Assembly: GCA_964532065.1 (NCBI GenBank)
Contig: CAZHHG010000005.1
Span: forward strand, 20,652-84,651
Length of the DNA: 64,000 nucleotides
Source: DSXH01 sp964532065
Lineage (GTDB): Bacteria; Bacteroidota; Ignavibacteria; Ignavibacteriales; Melioribacteraceae
Direction: 5' to 3'
This document shows positions 34,864 through 44,686 of this stretch, piece after piece; the first letter of the stretch is position 1; every line of letters begins with the position of its first letter. Below the pieces are notes generated by a model, which ran no database searches, had not been told where the DNA came from, and saw only the letters and a list, made by a program, of their open reading frames with translations. Position numbers and translations under genes: made by a program.

Positions 34864-35994
34864 ATGAAAATAATATTTCAGTTTATTCTTAAAGAGCTTC
34901 TGCAGGTTAAACGGGATAAAAAAATGCTGGCCGTTATTTTCCTGGCGCCGATAATTCAATTAATTTTTCTCGGCTATGCCGCTAACATGGATGTTAATGT
35001 AATCCATACAACAGTTTTTGATATGGATAAATCCGCAACGAGCAGGGAGTTTATTAGAAAGTTTGAACAGTCCGGTTATTTTGTGATTGATAATTATGCC
35101 GGTAATTATGAAGAGGTAACGGAATTACTAAATAACGGGGAGACGCTTGTTGCGATGGTAATTCCGGGTGATTTTGAAAAAAGAATAGAGCGCCGGGAAA
35201 CAGCCCCGCTTCAAATTCTGTTTGAGGGTTCCGACGGCAATAAATCCTCCATTGCCCTGGGATATATTCAGAAAGTTATAACGGGTTTTTCGAACTCAAT
35301 TGTTTCCGATATAAGAAACAAGCTCGGAATGAAAATCGATTTGAGCGGTTCTCTAACGCCGGAAGTTCGGGTCTGGTACAACCCTGAAATGAAAACCAGA
35401 TACTTTATGCTCCCCGGAATTCTTGCGCTTATTTTAATGATTACCACCATATCATTGATGTCGATGGCTGTAGTAAAAGAACGCGAGATTGGAACCTTTG
35501 AGCAATTGATTGTAACGCCCGTAAAACCCGGACAGTTAATAATCGGGAAACTTCTTCCTTTTACTATTATCGGTTTTGTTGTCCTTGTTACTGTAATGAT
35601 TGTAATGACCCTCTGGTTTGGAATCGAGATCCGGGGGAGTAAGTTATTCCTTTTATTCAGCGCGCTTCTATTTGTTCTATCGAATCTAGGCCTGGGATTA
35701 TTTGTATCCACAATTTCCAGAACACAGCAGCAGGCAATGATGGCTTCCATTTTTGTTGTAATGATGCCGATGATCTATTTATCTGGATTTGCGTTCCCGA
35801 TCGAAAATATGCCCGAAGTCATTCAGTATATTACTTACGCAATACCGTTGCGGTATTTTATAACGATTATACGCGGAATAGTTTTAAAAGGAATCGGATT
35901 CTCCTCTCTCTGGGCGGAAATGCTAATTCTGTTTCTCATGGGCGCGGGGATTTTGTTTTTGAGCGCAATCAGATTCAGAAAACGACTTGAATAA
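34864..35994 (+). CDS. ABC-2 type transporter permease (YbhR-like)
   Basis: The ATG at 34864 lies 4 nt after the previous stop and gives 376 aa (MKIIFQFILKELLQVKRDKKM); a longer frame from 34822 would overlap the upstream permease by 38 nt and add an atypical N-terminus. The topology equals the preceding permease, with EREIGTFEQLIVTPVKPGQLIIGK at the same place. The two are paralogues that probably form a heterodimer. The operon ends at the hairpin at 35995-36021. Confidence 0.9.
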   Translation: MKIIFQFILKELLQVKRDKKMLAVIFLAPIIQLIFLGYAANMDVNVIHTTVFDMDKSATSREFIRKFEQSGYFVIDNYAGNYEEVTELLNNGETLVAMVIPGDFEKRIERRETAPLQILFEGSDGNKSSIALGYIQKVITGFSNSIVSDIRNKLGMKIDLSGSLTPEVRVWYNPEMKTRYFMLPGILALILMITTISLMSMAVVKEREIGTFEQLIVTPVKPGQLIIGKLLPFTIIGFVVLVTVMIVMTLWFGIEIRGSKLFLLFSALLFVLSNLGLGLFVSTISRTQQQAMMASIFVVMMPMIYLSGFAFPIENMPEVIQYITYAIPLRYFITIIRGIVLKGIGFSSLWAEMLILFLMGAGILFLSAIRFRKRLE

Positions 35995-36021
35995 AAAATC
36001 CGGTCTGTTAAACCGGATTTT
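35995..36021. terminator. bidirectional terminator between the efflux operon and the DUF5916 gene
   Basis: AAAATCCGGT (35995-36004) pairs with ACCGGATTTT (36012-36021) around a 7-nt loop. T runs follow on both strands, serving the two convergent units. Confidence 0.85.
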
Positions 36022-36047
36022 CATTCATCCTCAAAATCGAAAACATT

Positions 36048-38699
36048 TTAGATGTCAAGCCAGTACGAGAATTTAACCATAAGTATATCGTCCCCCTCGG
36101 AATTCCACAATCTTTTAAAATCTCTTCCTAAACTGAAATCCCCGGCGTTATCAAAATTGGTCTGATTATGTGACCAGACAAAGTAGAAAATTGATCCGGG
36201 CAACACCTCCCACCTTAATACGGCCGTGCCGCGCAAAGATTTGTAATTGAAATCCGGATTAGAAAATACAAACGGATTGGCCGGACCGTTTCCATCAGGA
36301 TCCACCGTATATTCTCCGCTGTTATTATCGTAGCTGATGGCAGAACCGTTCTCTCCATATTTATTAAATCTGCCGCTGCGGGGCGCCGCTAGCTCTTTGA
36401 ATTCATTATAACTACCGACAGCTATAAAAGGCTGCATAAATAATTGCAGGCTAAGCGTAGGAGAGAAAGTCCAGTTCAAACGGATGTTGGCCGAGATAGT
36501 GTTCTGCTTTATTCTGCCGAATACATATCTGTTACTATATGTTGATGTTGCGTGCTGATCTTCAAAGCGACCGACCCACTGACGGTGCTCTGAGTTGTTT
36601 GAATAAGCAGGTCCAAAACTGAAATTGATTTGTGTACTCGGCTTCCATTCTATTCCTAAGTAGCTGTCAATATAAACTCCCCCGATCTCATCCTTTGCAA
36701 ACATTGCATTTCCGCTGACAACCAGTTTCTCCCGGCTATCGCTGTTTGCAAATAGCCAGAGGTTCCATTCGGATGGAGTAACCGCGAGAGGGCCTCCGCG
36801 GGTTAAATTCCTCGTGTATGTTTCGAAGCTGTAATTTCCGCCGATTGTAAAACCGTAATAATTTGTAAAGGTGCCTCCCGCTCTGAACCACAGAAAATTA
36901 CTAGTTACGTTTCCTTCAAAATCATATGTGCGCGCATGAGATACATAGATATTTTTAGACCTGAAAATTCCTTCCGGTTCAAACCAGCGGTAGCCCAGAA
37001 CCATATGGCCGTTTATTCTATCAGCAGCAAATTGAAATCCCATATCATTGTGATCAAATCCGGGCGAAGCAAATCCCAGAGCGGTGTTTATATAAAAGTT
37101 GCCCTTCTGTTTGTTCAGCATAATTCTTCCGTAAGAACCCGATAGAGATGTTCTTTCCGGATCGAAAGTGGCGTACGTTGCGTCGGGTCTCTGAAAATAT
37201 CTGAGAGAACTCTGCTGAAGCTGCTGAATATATTCTTTTGTTCCGGCCGAATAAGTGCCGACAAGCGCGCCGGCAAGCACGTATTCTTTATTCTCGTCAA
37301 GAGTTGCCCATCCGTCAACACCAAATGTATAAGCGTTCTGAGCGAGGGAGTTTTTCATCGGGCTGTTACTCAGGTCTCTGTTAACGGTTGTAAATATAAA
37401 TCCAAGCGAATGATTTCCGTTGTTGAAGTCTTTCCTTCCCCGCAGAGAGCCGTAATGAGTAAAAGGCTCAACCTCTTCATTTGTTTGCATTCCGTTGTTG
37501 TAAAGAGTTGCGTATGTTCTTTCCGTTACCGCGCTTAATGCCGCTATCGAAGTTGATTCATTAAGTTTTCCTGTTAGTTTTGCAGCGCCGAGAATTCTTG
37601 TCTCTGTTGGATAATTGATGAAAGATGCGTCAGAAGTAGATCCCCGCGGCGAACGCCCGATTCTTCTTGAATAGAATAATTCCGGCCATCCGAAATTAAA
37701 TCCCCAGTTATTATTTACTCCGCCGACTCCAAACCAGAAAAGATCGAATCCCTCGATAAAGAACGGCCGCCTTTCCTGAAAGTATGATTCAAATGCCGAA
37801 AGATTTAATACTGCCGGATCAACTTCCACCTGCCCGAAATCAGGATTGATTGTTGCGTCCAGATTTAAATTACTTCCGATTCCGATTTTAAAATCCGCGC
37901 CCATAGTAGTTTTATATTGATTCCCTTTATAGAAAGGATCGTTTGAATCGTGTAACAGATATTGAGCTTTCTGAACAATATAAGGACGGGCTTCAAGTCT
38001 TTGTTTCGGCTTAATTCCGTCCAGTCCTTCAAGAGTAGCGAATTTTGAAACGAACCCGCTTTCGTTTTTAGGCACCATTACAAAGTAGGATCTCTCATTT
38101 ACTCTTTTAATCTGTCGGGAGAAGTTTACTCCCCATTTCATCTGATCAGCTTCGTTAAACCGTAGCTGTGAAAAAGGGATCTGGATTTCAACCGTCCACC
38201 CGTCTTCGTCCCGTTCTGTTTTTGCATGCCAGATACCGTCCCACGAATTATCATCCCAGCTATCGTTGAAAAGGACGCCGTCCGCCATTGTACCTCCGGC
38301 GTTAACGCCGAAATAGTATCCGCTTTTTTTATCGTTGTAAGGATCTACATAAAAGTAGAACCAGTCGGATTGAATATAAGCATCGCGGCGGGCAAGGCTT
38401 GCATCAATTTGATCGGGCTGGCTATCCATTAGTCTTGCAGCGATGTAAAGGTACGTTTCGTCGTAAGCGATCCAGACCCGGGTGTTTTCGGAAGAAGGAA
38501 TTCCTTCGTTTGGATCCCTCTGGACAAACTCTTGAATCGGGACTTTTTGCCAGATCGGTTCAGCAAGTTTGCCGTCGAGGCTGATGTTAATATTATTTAG
38601 CTTGTATGCGAGCACAACTTTTTTTTCGCTGTTAGTTGCGCCGTTGGCGTATGAAAGGATCGGCAACAAAAGTAAAAATAGAAGTCGATGTAGTTTCAT
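36048..38699 (-). CDS. DUF5916 protein with CBM9-like N-domain, outer-membrane barrel
   Basis: The 883-aa protein has a signal peptide (about 1-18). A family-9 carbohydrate-binding-like domain follows (about 35-230; NINISLDGKLAEPIWQKVP, FVDPYNDKKSGYYFGVNAGG). The remaining part is aromatic-rich and beta-barrel-like, with FESYFQERRPFFIEGFDLFWFG and RRIGRSP, hallmarks of DUF5916. The last strand ends in DILMVKFSYWLDI. The family occurs in Bacteroidota outer membranes next to various secreted enzymes; its function is not established. The start is preceded by AAACCGGGGGAT (minus strand), a variant of the leader motif at 77. Confidence 0.85.
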   Translation of the reverse strand: MKLHRLLFLLLLPILSYANGATNSEKKVVLAYKLNNINISLDGKLAEPIWQKVPIQEFVQRDPNEGIPSSENTRVWIAYDETYLYIAARLMDSQPDQIDASLARRDAYIQSDWFYFYVDPYNDKKSGYYFGVNAGGTMADGVLFNDSWDDNSWDGIWHAKTERDEDGWTVEIQIPFSQLRFNEADQMKWGVNFSRQIKRVNERSYFVMVPKNESGFVSKFATLEGLDGIKPKQRLEARPYIVQKAQYLLHDSNDPFYKGNQYKTTMGADFKIGIGSNLNLDATINPDFGQVEVDPAVLNLSAFESYFQERRPFFIEGFDLFWFGVGGVNNNWGFNFGWPELFYSRRIGRSPRGSTSDASFINYPTETRILGAAKLTGKLNESTSIAALSAVTERTYATLYNNGMQTNEEVEPFTHYGSLRGRKDFNNGNHSLGFIFTTVNRDLSNSPMKNSLAQNAYTFGVDGWATLDENKEYVLAGALVGTYSAGTKEYIQQLQQSSLRYFQRPDATYATFDPERTSLSGSYGRIMLNKQKGNFYINTALGFASPGFDHNDMGFQFAADRINGHMVLGYRWFEPEGIFRSKNIYVSHARTYDFEGNVTSNFLWFRAGGTFTNYYGFTIGGNYSFETYTRNLTRGGPLAVTPSEWNLWLFANSDSREKLVVSGNAMFAKDEIGGVYIDSYLGIEWKPSTQINFSFGPAYSNNSEHRQWVGRFEDQHATSTYSNRYVFGRIKQNTISANIRLNWTFSPTLSLQLFMQPFIAVGSYNEFKELAAPRSGRFNKYGENGSAISYDNNSGEYTVDPDGNGPANPFVFSNPDFNYKSLRGTAVLRWEVLPGSIFYFVWSHNQTNFDNAGDFSLGRDFKRLWNSEGDDILMVKFSYWLDI

Positions 38700-39121
38700 T
38701 TTTATCCCCCGGTTTCTTTAATGTTTATTGATCGACAAAAATTTAGACTCGTCACTATCTAATTTGGTTGTAAAGAATTTCGCTTTAGGGAAAAGAATTC
38801 TCTGATTCTTTATGAGATTTCAGGCTCGCCGGTATAAAGAATTATAACCATATAGTTTTTTATTACGGTTAAGCAATAAACGGATTGTTTTAATATTTCT
38901 TTACAAAACCCCCGGCCGCACATTAAAAACGCTTTTTAAAATTTAATTCTGCTTCAAAGAATTGACTCAAATCAGGATGCAAAAATCTTTTTGAAACATA
39001 ATTGAGCAGGCTGCTCTTTGAAACGGATTCAAAATCAAATCTAAACCGACTCCTGCCCATGGCATTTTTATTGACCTATAACCCGTTGGTTAAAAGAGCA
39101 ACTTTAAGGAGGGCTTTAAAT
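38700..39121. other. divergent spacer between the DUF5916 and first giant protein genes
   Basis: No gene is visible in this stretch. It contains a short hairpin GAGCAG/CTGCTC (39004-39016) flanked by two TTTGAAAC copies (38990-38997 and 39017-39024), a weak sigma-54-like site at 39060-39074, and a strong AAGGAGG ribosome-binding site 10 nt before 39122. Confidence 0.5.
39060..39074 (+). promoter_or_regulatory. weak sigma-54-like site upstream of first giant protein
   Basis: TGGCATTTTTATTGA has the -24 TGGCA and correct spacing, but the -12 element is TTGA rather than TTGC. I list it mainly because better copies precede the two paralogous genes downstream. Confidence 0.25.
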
Positions 39122-42100
39122 ATGAAAAGAAATCCCCGTCGGAAAATTCCATTCATTTGGATTTTCCTCGGACTACTTTGTTTAACAACTAATTCAACTG
39201 CTCAATTCAGTTGGAACAGTCAGGAGTGGGGTTTTAGAAGAGCGATAATGGTTGATAATGGATCCGGAAACACGTTAACGGATTATCAGGTTAAAGTAAC
39301 ATTATCATCATCGTTCAACTTTTCAAGATGTAAACCGGATGGAAGCGATATCCGTTTTACAAGCAGCGATTCCCAGACACTTATTCCATACTGGATTGAA
39401 GAATGGAATCCGCCGGGTTCTTCGGCAACTATTTGGGTTAAGGTCCCGAATATTCCCGCCGGCGGCACCACAATATATCTTTACTACGATAATCCATCGG
39501 CCGAATTTCCCTCACCTCTTCCGCCATCAACAACAAATCTTCCACCGACAGGACCATGGACTAATGTAGCGGGCCTTGTCATCAATGGAAGTCCCGGCTC
39601 TTTACTTGCCGAGAACATGGTGAAAGACGGAAGTACATACTGGCAGCTATTCACGGATCGATCAGCTTGTAACGGGCAGCTTGGATTTGCATATAATAAT
39701 ACAGGCAACCCCGCAAACAATACAGGGTGGAACTGGTCCGGCGATGTGACAATCGATTTTTCAATTCGTAATTCCACACCGATGTTTGCCGGCGATCCCA
39801 GGATGAATACCAATCCCGGAAATCTGTTAAATCCTTACCTCGATTGTCCTCATGTTGAAAAGGGTGACGACGGATACTGGTATTTGTTTTATCACTGGAT
39901 TGTTGGTGGTGATCCGCATGGAGGTTATGGTACCCCCACAAGCGTAATGACAACTCAAACTCCGGATTCTGAATTCAACGACGGGCCATATGAACTTGGA
40001 ATGAAATTCAAGTCGGCGCAATCCGGTAGAATTACTAAAATAAGATATTATAAAACGGCAGGAGAAACCGGATCCCATTCAGGTAAAATCTGGTCTTCAG
40101 ACGGAACCCTGCTGGCAACGGTTAACTTTGTTTCCGAAACAGCAAGCGGATGGCAGGAAGCTGCTTTATCTGTTCCTCTATATATTCTGGAGAATACAAC
40201 ATACATTGTTTCTGTAAATTCGAATACCGCTTATGGCGCAACTAATTATGCTTTCGATTCTCCGATAGTAAACGGATCTCTTACTGGAGTTGCCGACGGG
40301 AATAACGGAGTATATTCATTAAGCCCGGGCGGTTATCCGGCCACTTCATTTAACAACAGCAATTACTTCCGCGATGTTGTTTTTGAATCCACAAGCGGAT
40401 GCGGAGTTCACGGCGCTTGGAGCTGGACTCCCGATTCTTACGCGGCAATCGGCGTTGCAAGATCTCTTTCAATTACCGGACCGTATGTTGAAGTCGATCC
40501 GATTGTTCTGATGTCCTCCGAAATGGAAGGGGATTCGCACGCGTGGGATTGGGCAAGAGTTTCTGAACCGTATGTCTTTAAACGCGACGACGGAAAATGG
40601 GTAATGCTGTTTATGGGCGACAAAGGAAATTATGATAATCCCGGCGATCCAAGTCTTCTTTACATTGAACAGTGCAGTTATGCAGTTGCTGATAATATCC
40701 AGGGCCCGTATGTAAAATGGCACGGCGGAGCGGATCCATTTATTGCTTTCGGTCCTCCGGGCTCTCTTGATGCCGGCACTATCGCAGACGCTCATCCGGT
40801 TAAGTTCGGCGATACCTATTATATTTTTTATGCCGCATCACCAACTACATGGGGCTGGAACACAATGTATCTTACAACCTCCGATTGGGAGACCGTCACT
40901 AAGTCAACACACTATGTTTATACGAATGACGGCAACAGTCCTTTCAGAGGCGCTATATCAACATTCAACGACACATATTATTTTTCATATCTCGGAAGCA
41001 GTTCCAGCAGCCCCGGTCCTTTTATGATTGCGACTCAACCGTCAACCGGATTCATTCCGGGATTATCTCTCTATGGTTCGGACGCGGTTTTTAATTTTTA
41101 TGATGGATTTGATGGAACTTCATTCGACCCGGCCAAATGGCACGGAGTAGATCCGGGTTACAGCGGATCCGTAGTTGTTGCCGGAGGTGAAATGCAAATC
41201 TGTAATTCCGGCGGCTTCCTTACACAGGTCACAGCTGATAAATCTTTCGGCATCGGCCATACGCTTGAAGTAAAAGCGAAACATAGTGTCTCGGGATTTG
41301 CAGGCGAAATCGGATTCGGGAGACAGGAGTCCGGCGGAAACTGGGGCGGACCTCCTTTCGGATTCAAGAATCAGAGAATCATGGATCTGAGAGTGATAAA
41401 CGGATCCAACTTTGTTGTGGATGCTGATAATGCCGACCACGTTGAATCACCCGGAGACTATGTATCAACAACAACTCCGCTCGATTTTAATAATTATCTT
41501 GTTCATAAAGTAATGAGAGTCGATAATTCGACAACTCGTTTTCAGCTCGATAATTTTCCCGTTACAACAATTACAAACACTATCGATCGTCCTGCGCGCA
41601 TTACCACCGATCTGTTATCACCATGGTTCTTTATTTTAGGCGGATCCTGTGTTAATGTAGATTGGGTGCGCGTTAGGAAATATGCCGAGCCCGAACCCGG
41701 CGCGTTTGTTGGCCCGGAGGAATTATATAACTGCTATGCTGATCTCAGCATCACCAAAACAGTTGATAATATAAATCCGGATAACGGCGATCAGATTACA
41801 TTTACAATCACTGTTTCAAATGACGGACCCGGCAACTCTGCATGGGCACGTGTAGCGGATATACTTCCTAATGGACTTGAATATATCTCTCATTCCACTA
41901 TTAACGGAACATACGATCCTCTCGCCGGCATTTGGGATATCGGATTTATTACGGTAGGAAGCTCAGCCGTATTATCGATAACGGTTGAAGTAGACATTTT
42001 TACCTCTGCGTTTGATTTTGGACCGGCGACTGGATTCAACCTGTTTGTTCTGGAGGATTTGAATCAGCCATCGTCCGACACTCAGGGGAAAGTAGCTGTC

Positions 42101-44065
42101 GGCAGAGACGCCTACTTTGCAAACTACAGCGTGGGCGATCAGCTTCCCAACTCCAATGGTACGGTTGATGTCCTTATCACTGGAAGGAATCTCACATACA
42201 TAAGCGGCGGTATTTATGGCGGTAATGTGGTTTATGGAAACACGACCAATCTTCCAATCAGCGCAGTAAGTATATTGCACGGAACATTGCGCCAGGATTA
42301 TCCGATCGATTTCGCGGCTGCAGGTACATTCCTGAATAATCTTTCTACACAGCTTTCATTATATGCCGTTAACGGAACAAGCACAATTCAGTGGGGCGGA
42401 ATAACTTTGACAGGCAACGATCCTTTCCTGAATATATTCAGCATATCCGGTTCGGATCTTTCTTCAGCCAACAATGTAACCATTAATGTTCCTAACGGTT
42501 CTGTAGTTCTGGTTAACATCGACGGAACCACCGTTTCGTGGATGGGCGGTTTGACCGTTAACGGAACGGCAGTAACAAATGTTCTCTATAATTTCTATCA
42601 GGCCGCATCACTTACAATTCAGGGAATTGATGTACGCGGCTCTATTCTGGCTCCGTTAGCTACGGTCAATTTTACAAGCGGTGTTCAGAACGGACAGATG
42701 ATTTGCAAAAATCTTTTTGGCCAGGGTCAGTTTAATCTTGCTCTCTTCAGCGGTAATATTCCGCTTCCTCCTGATATTACAAATATCGTGGAAATAACAG
42801 ACGCCGATCAGGACGACCGCGATTCAACACCGGGCAACGGCGATCCGGATGAAGACGACTATGCCTCAATCACAATTCATGTCAATATTTCTACGACCCC
42901 GGGGGACGACTGGCATTACGTCGGTCAGTTTGCAAACGGCGAAATAGTTTATTCGCTCGCATACGACAATGGCGGAAATATTCTTGCCGGAACCTGGGGC
43001 GGAAAAATCTATCGTTCCTCCAATAACGGGCAATCATTCAGCCGTATCAACAACGATATGTATGTTGGTTTGATCTGGTCAATTGCTGTTAATTCGAGCG
43101 GGGATATTTTTGCTGGAACAGAACAGGGAATTTTCAGATCCACCGATAATGGCACCACCTGGAACTTAATCGGCCTGCAGTTTAAAGATGTCCGGTCAAT
43201 TATCATCGACAATACGGGTGTAGTCTATGCCGGAACCTGGGGATTCGGAGTATTCAAATCCGCGGACAACGGTCTAACATGGACTTCCTGCAGCAGCGGA
43301 TTAACAATTCCTACAGTTAATGCTCTCGCAGAAAATTCAGCATCACAACTTTTCGCGGCAACATTCGGAAACGGTGTTTTCAAATCAGTAAATAATGCCG
43401 ACTCCTGGACCGACGTTAATGTTGGAAGTGCTTTAGTCTGGTCGCTTGCGGTCGCGTCGAACGATTATCTTTTTGCCGGAACTTATGGCGATGGATTATA
43501 CAGATCCGAAGACAACGGATTTAGCTGGTCAAAGCTTACCAACGGGCTAAACGCACCGTTTATTTATTCAATCCAGATCGACCCGAACGACAAGATTTAT
43601 GTAAGCTCCTGGACAAGCGGCGTTTTTGCTTCTTCAGATTATGGCGATACATGGACTTCGCTGGGAATGGGAGGTTTTGGAGTCAGCTCTATTCTCATCA
43701 ATCCTAGCATGGACCAGGTATTTGTAGGCACCAAGGACGGAAAGATATACGCAAAATCAGGAGAACTTACTTCGGTAGACGACAACAGGAAAGAATTGCC
43801 TTCCGAATTTTCTCTGATGCAGAATTATCCGAATCCATTTAATCCGACAACTGTTATTGAATTCGGACTTCCCGAAAGCGGAAATTATATTGTTAAAGTA
43901 TTTAACGTCCTCGGACAGACGGTTGCGGTTCTTGCCGACAGGGAATTTTCGGCGGGTTACCATAAGGTTATTTTTGATGCCAGCCGGCTCTCTTCGGGAA
44001 TCTATTTTTATCAGTTAAACGGAAACCGCGTAAACATAATCAAGAAAATGCTTCTTGTTAAATAA
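39122..44065 (+). CDS. giant modular T9SS exoprotein (DUF2341, GH43-like, DUF11/choice-of-anchor A)
   Basis: I start at the ATG at 39122 (1647 aa) because AAGGAGG precedes it and a signal peptide follows (IPFIWIFLGLLCLTTNSTAQ). Modules in order: DUF2341 (about 35-135); a GH43-like five-bladed propeller (about 150-650) into which a DUF4082-like beta-sandwich is inserted (about 285-423); a concanavalin-like domain (about 658-850); DUF11 first half (870-960); choice-of-anchor A domain (963-1215); DUF11 last strands (1217-1257); BNR/Ycf48-like propeller (1262-1550); T9SS sorting domain (1558-1647). Glycan binding or hydrolysis at the cell surface is inferred; catalytic acids of the GH43 part were not verified. 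Terminator at 44084-44112. Confidence 0.85.
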   Translation: MKRNPRRKIPFIWIFLGLLCLTTNSTAQFSWNSQEWGFRRAIMVDNGSGNTLTDYQVKVTLSSSFNFSRCKPDGSDIRFTSSDSQTLIPYWIEEWNPPGSSATIWVKVPNIPAGGTTIYLYYDNPSAEFPSPLPPSTTNLPPTGPWTNVAGLVINGSPGSLLAENMVKDGSTYWQLFTDRSACNGQLGFAYNNTGNPANNTGWNWSGDVTIDFSIRNSTPMFAGDPRMNTNPGNLLNPYLDCPHVEKGDDGYWYLFYHWIVGGDPHGGYGTPTSVMTTQTPDSEFNDGPYELGMKFKSAQSGRITKIRYYKTAGETGSHSGKIWSSDGTLLATVNFVSETASGWQEAALSVPLYILENTTYIVSVNSNTAYGATNYAFDSPIVNGSLTGVADGNNGVYSLSPGGYPATSFNNSNYFRDVVFESTSGCGVHGAWSWTPDSYAAIGVARSLSITGPYVEVDPIVLMSSEMEGDSHAWDWARVSEPYVFKRDDGKWVMLFMGDKGNYDNPGDPSLLYIEQCSYAVADNIQGPYVKWHGGADPFIAFGPPGSLDAGTIADAHPVKFGDTYYIFYAASPTTWGWNTMYLTTSDWETVTKSTHYVYTNDGNSPFRGAISTFNDTYYFSYLGSSSSSPGPFMIATQPSTGFIPGLSLYGSDAVFNFYDGFDGTSFDPAKWHGVDPGYSGSVVVAGGEMQICNSGGFLTQVTADKSFGIGHTLEVKAKHSVSGFAGEIGFGRQESGGNWGGPPFGFKNQRIMDLRVINGSNFVVDADNADHVESPGDYVSTTTPLDFNNYLVHKVMRVDNSTTRFQLDNFPVTTITNTIDRPARITTDLLSPWFFILGGSCVNVDWVRVRKYAEPEPGAFVGPEELYNCYADLSITKTVDNINPDNGDQITFTITVSNDGPGNSAWARVADILPNGLEYISHSTINGTYDPLAGIWDIGFITVGSSAVLSITVEVDIFTSAFDFGPATGFNLFVLEDLNQPSSDTQGKVAVGRDAYFANYSVGDQLPNSNGTVDVLITGRNLTYISGGIYGGNVVYGNTTNLPISAVSILHGTLRQDYPIDFAAAGTFLNNLSTQLSLYAVNGTSTIQWGGITLTGNDPFLNIFSISGSDLSSANNVTINVPNGSVVLVNIDGTTVSWMGGLTVNGTAVTNVLYNFYQAASLTIQGIDVRGSILAPLATVNFTSGVQNGQMICKNLFGQGQFNLALFSGNIPLPPDITNIVEITDADQDDRDSTPGNGDPDEDDYASITIHVNISTTPGDDWHYVGQFANGEIVYSLAYDNGGNILAGTWGGKIYRSSNNGQSFSRINNDMYVGLIWSIAVNSSGDIFAGTEQGIFRSTDNGTTWNLIGLQFKDVRSIIIDNTGVVYAGTWGFGVFKSADNGLTWTSCSSGLTIPTVNALAENSASQLFAATFGNGVFKSVNNADSWTDVNVGSALVWSLAVASNDYLFAGTYGDGLYRSEDNGFSWSKLTNGLNAPFIYSIQIDPNDKIYVSSWTSGVFASSDYGDTWTSLGMGGFGVSSILINPSMDQVFVGTKDGKIYAKSGELTSVDDNRKELPSEFSLMQNYPNPFNPTTVIEFGLPESGNYIVKVFNVLGQTVAVLADREFSAGYHKVIFDASRLSSGIYFYQLNGNRVNIIKKMLLVK

Positions 44066-44083
44066 CCGGTTTCAAGTTGTTTG

Positions 44084-44112
44084 AAGGGCGGTTAATCACC
44101 GCCCTTTTTTTA
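44084..44112 (+). terminator. rho-independent terminator after the first giant gene
   Basis: AAGGGCGGT (44084-44092) pairs with ACCGCCCTT (44098-44106) around a 5-nt loop, followed by a T run. Confidence 0.92.
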
Positions 44113-44305
44113 TTTACCACCGTCAAACTTTTACCAAATCATTTTTTTGTATCGATCAACTTACGCTGTTATTGATTTGAAAATTTAATAAGAGACCGAC
44201 GCAACAAATTAAAAATCCCCTGCCTCATTTTATAAAATTATATCGTTATGGAACACCACGCCTGAAAACGCTCAACGAATTTTCGTTAAAAAACGATTGA
44301 AGTAT

Positions 44306-44320
44306 TGGCACGGGCATTGT
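44306..44320 (+). promoter_or_regulatory. sigma-54-like promoter upstream of the small membrane protein and second giant gene
   Basis: TGGCACGGGCATTGT matches the TGGCACGN4TTGC consensus at every defined position except the last (GT instead of GC at -12). A transcript would begin near 44332 and carry a leader of about 355 nt. Confidence 0.45.
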
Positions 44321-44686
44321 CTTATGCAAACGGGTAAAAAATCAATTCAAGAGAGGGCATCTCTGAATCGATTAAATAAATAATAATAAAGTCATTTTTG
44401 TTTTTAAAGGACGGTGTCCGCCTCGCGGCGATAGAGAAAAATCTTAGATAAAGAATTAAGAGTAAATCCAAAAAATAAATGCGGATGATCTATAGAGCGA
44501 TTTAATTCTGATTGATTAATCAACGGTCAATCGGCTGAGTTATGGGGGCCCGATTCATTGGAGATTATTCCGGGGGAGCTGCCGCAAGGCGTCATAATAG
44601 AATTCTGTTTGCGGCCAGAACAATAGCGGTGAAATAAAATTTAAGCGCCGGAGTAATTATTAATCCGGACAATAAGCGGAGGGCTA

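Larger units (their letters stand above)
44066..44686. other. 621-nt spacer between the first and second giant protein units
   Basis: Apart from the terminator and the sigma-54-like site listed separately, this region has several short hairpins: 44340-44373 (stem close to AATCATTCAGAGA with one mismatch and one bulge), GGAC/GTCC at 44409-44419, and CCGGA/TCCGG at 44648-44668 just before the next ribosome-binding site. No open frame of convincing length is present. It may be a long structured 5' leader. Confidence 0.5.

Noticed and set aside
44300..44420. Possible c-di-GMP riboswitch in the leader near 44300-44420 (GGCACGGGCA ... GCAAACGGG)
   Set aside because: The GEMM core order and its tetraloop-receptor stems are not present. 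The better explanation for the first part is a sigma-54-like promoter.
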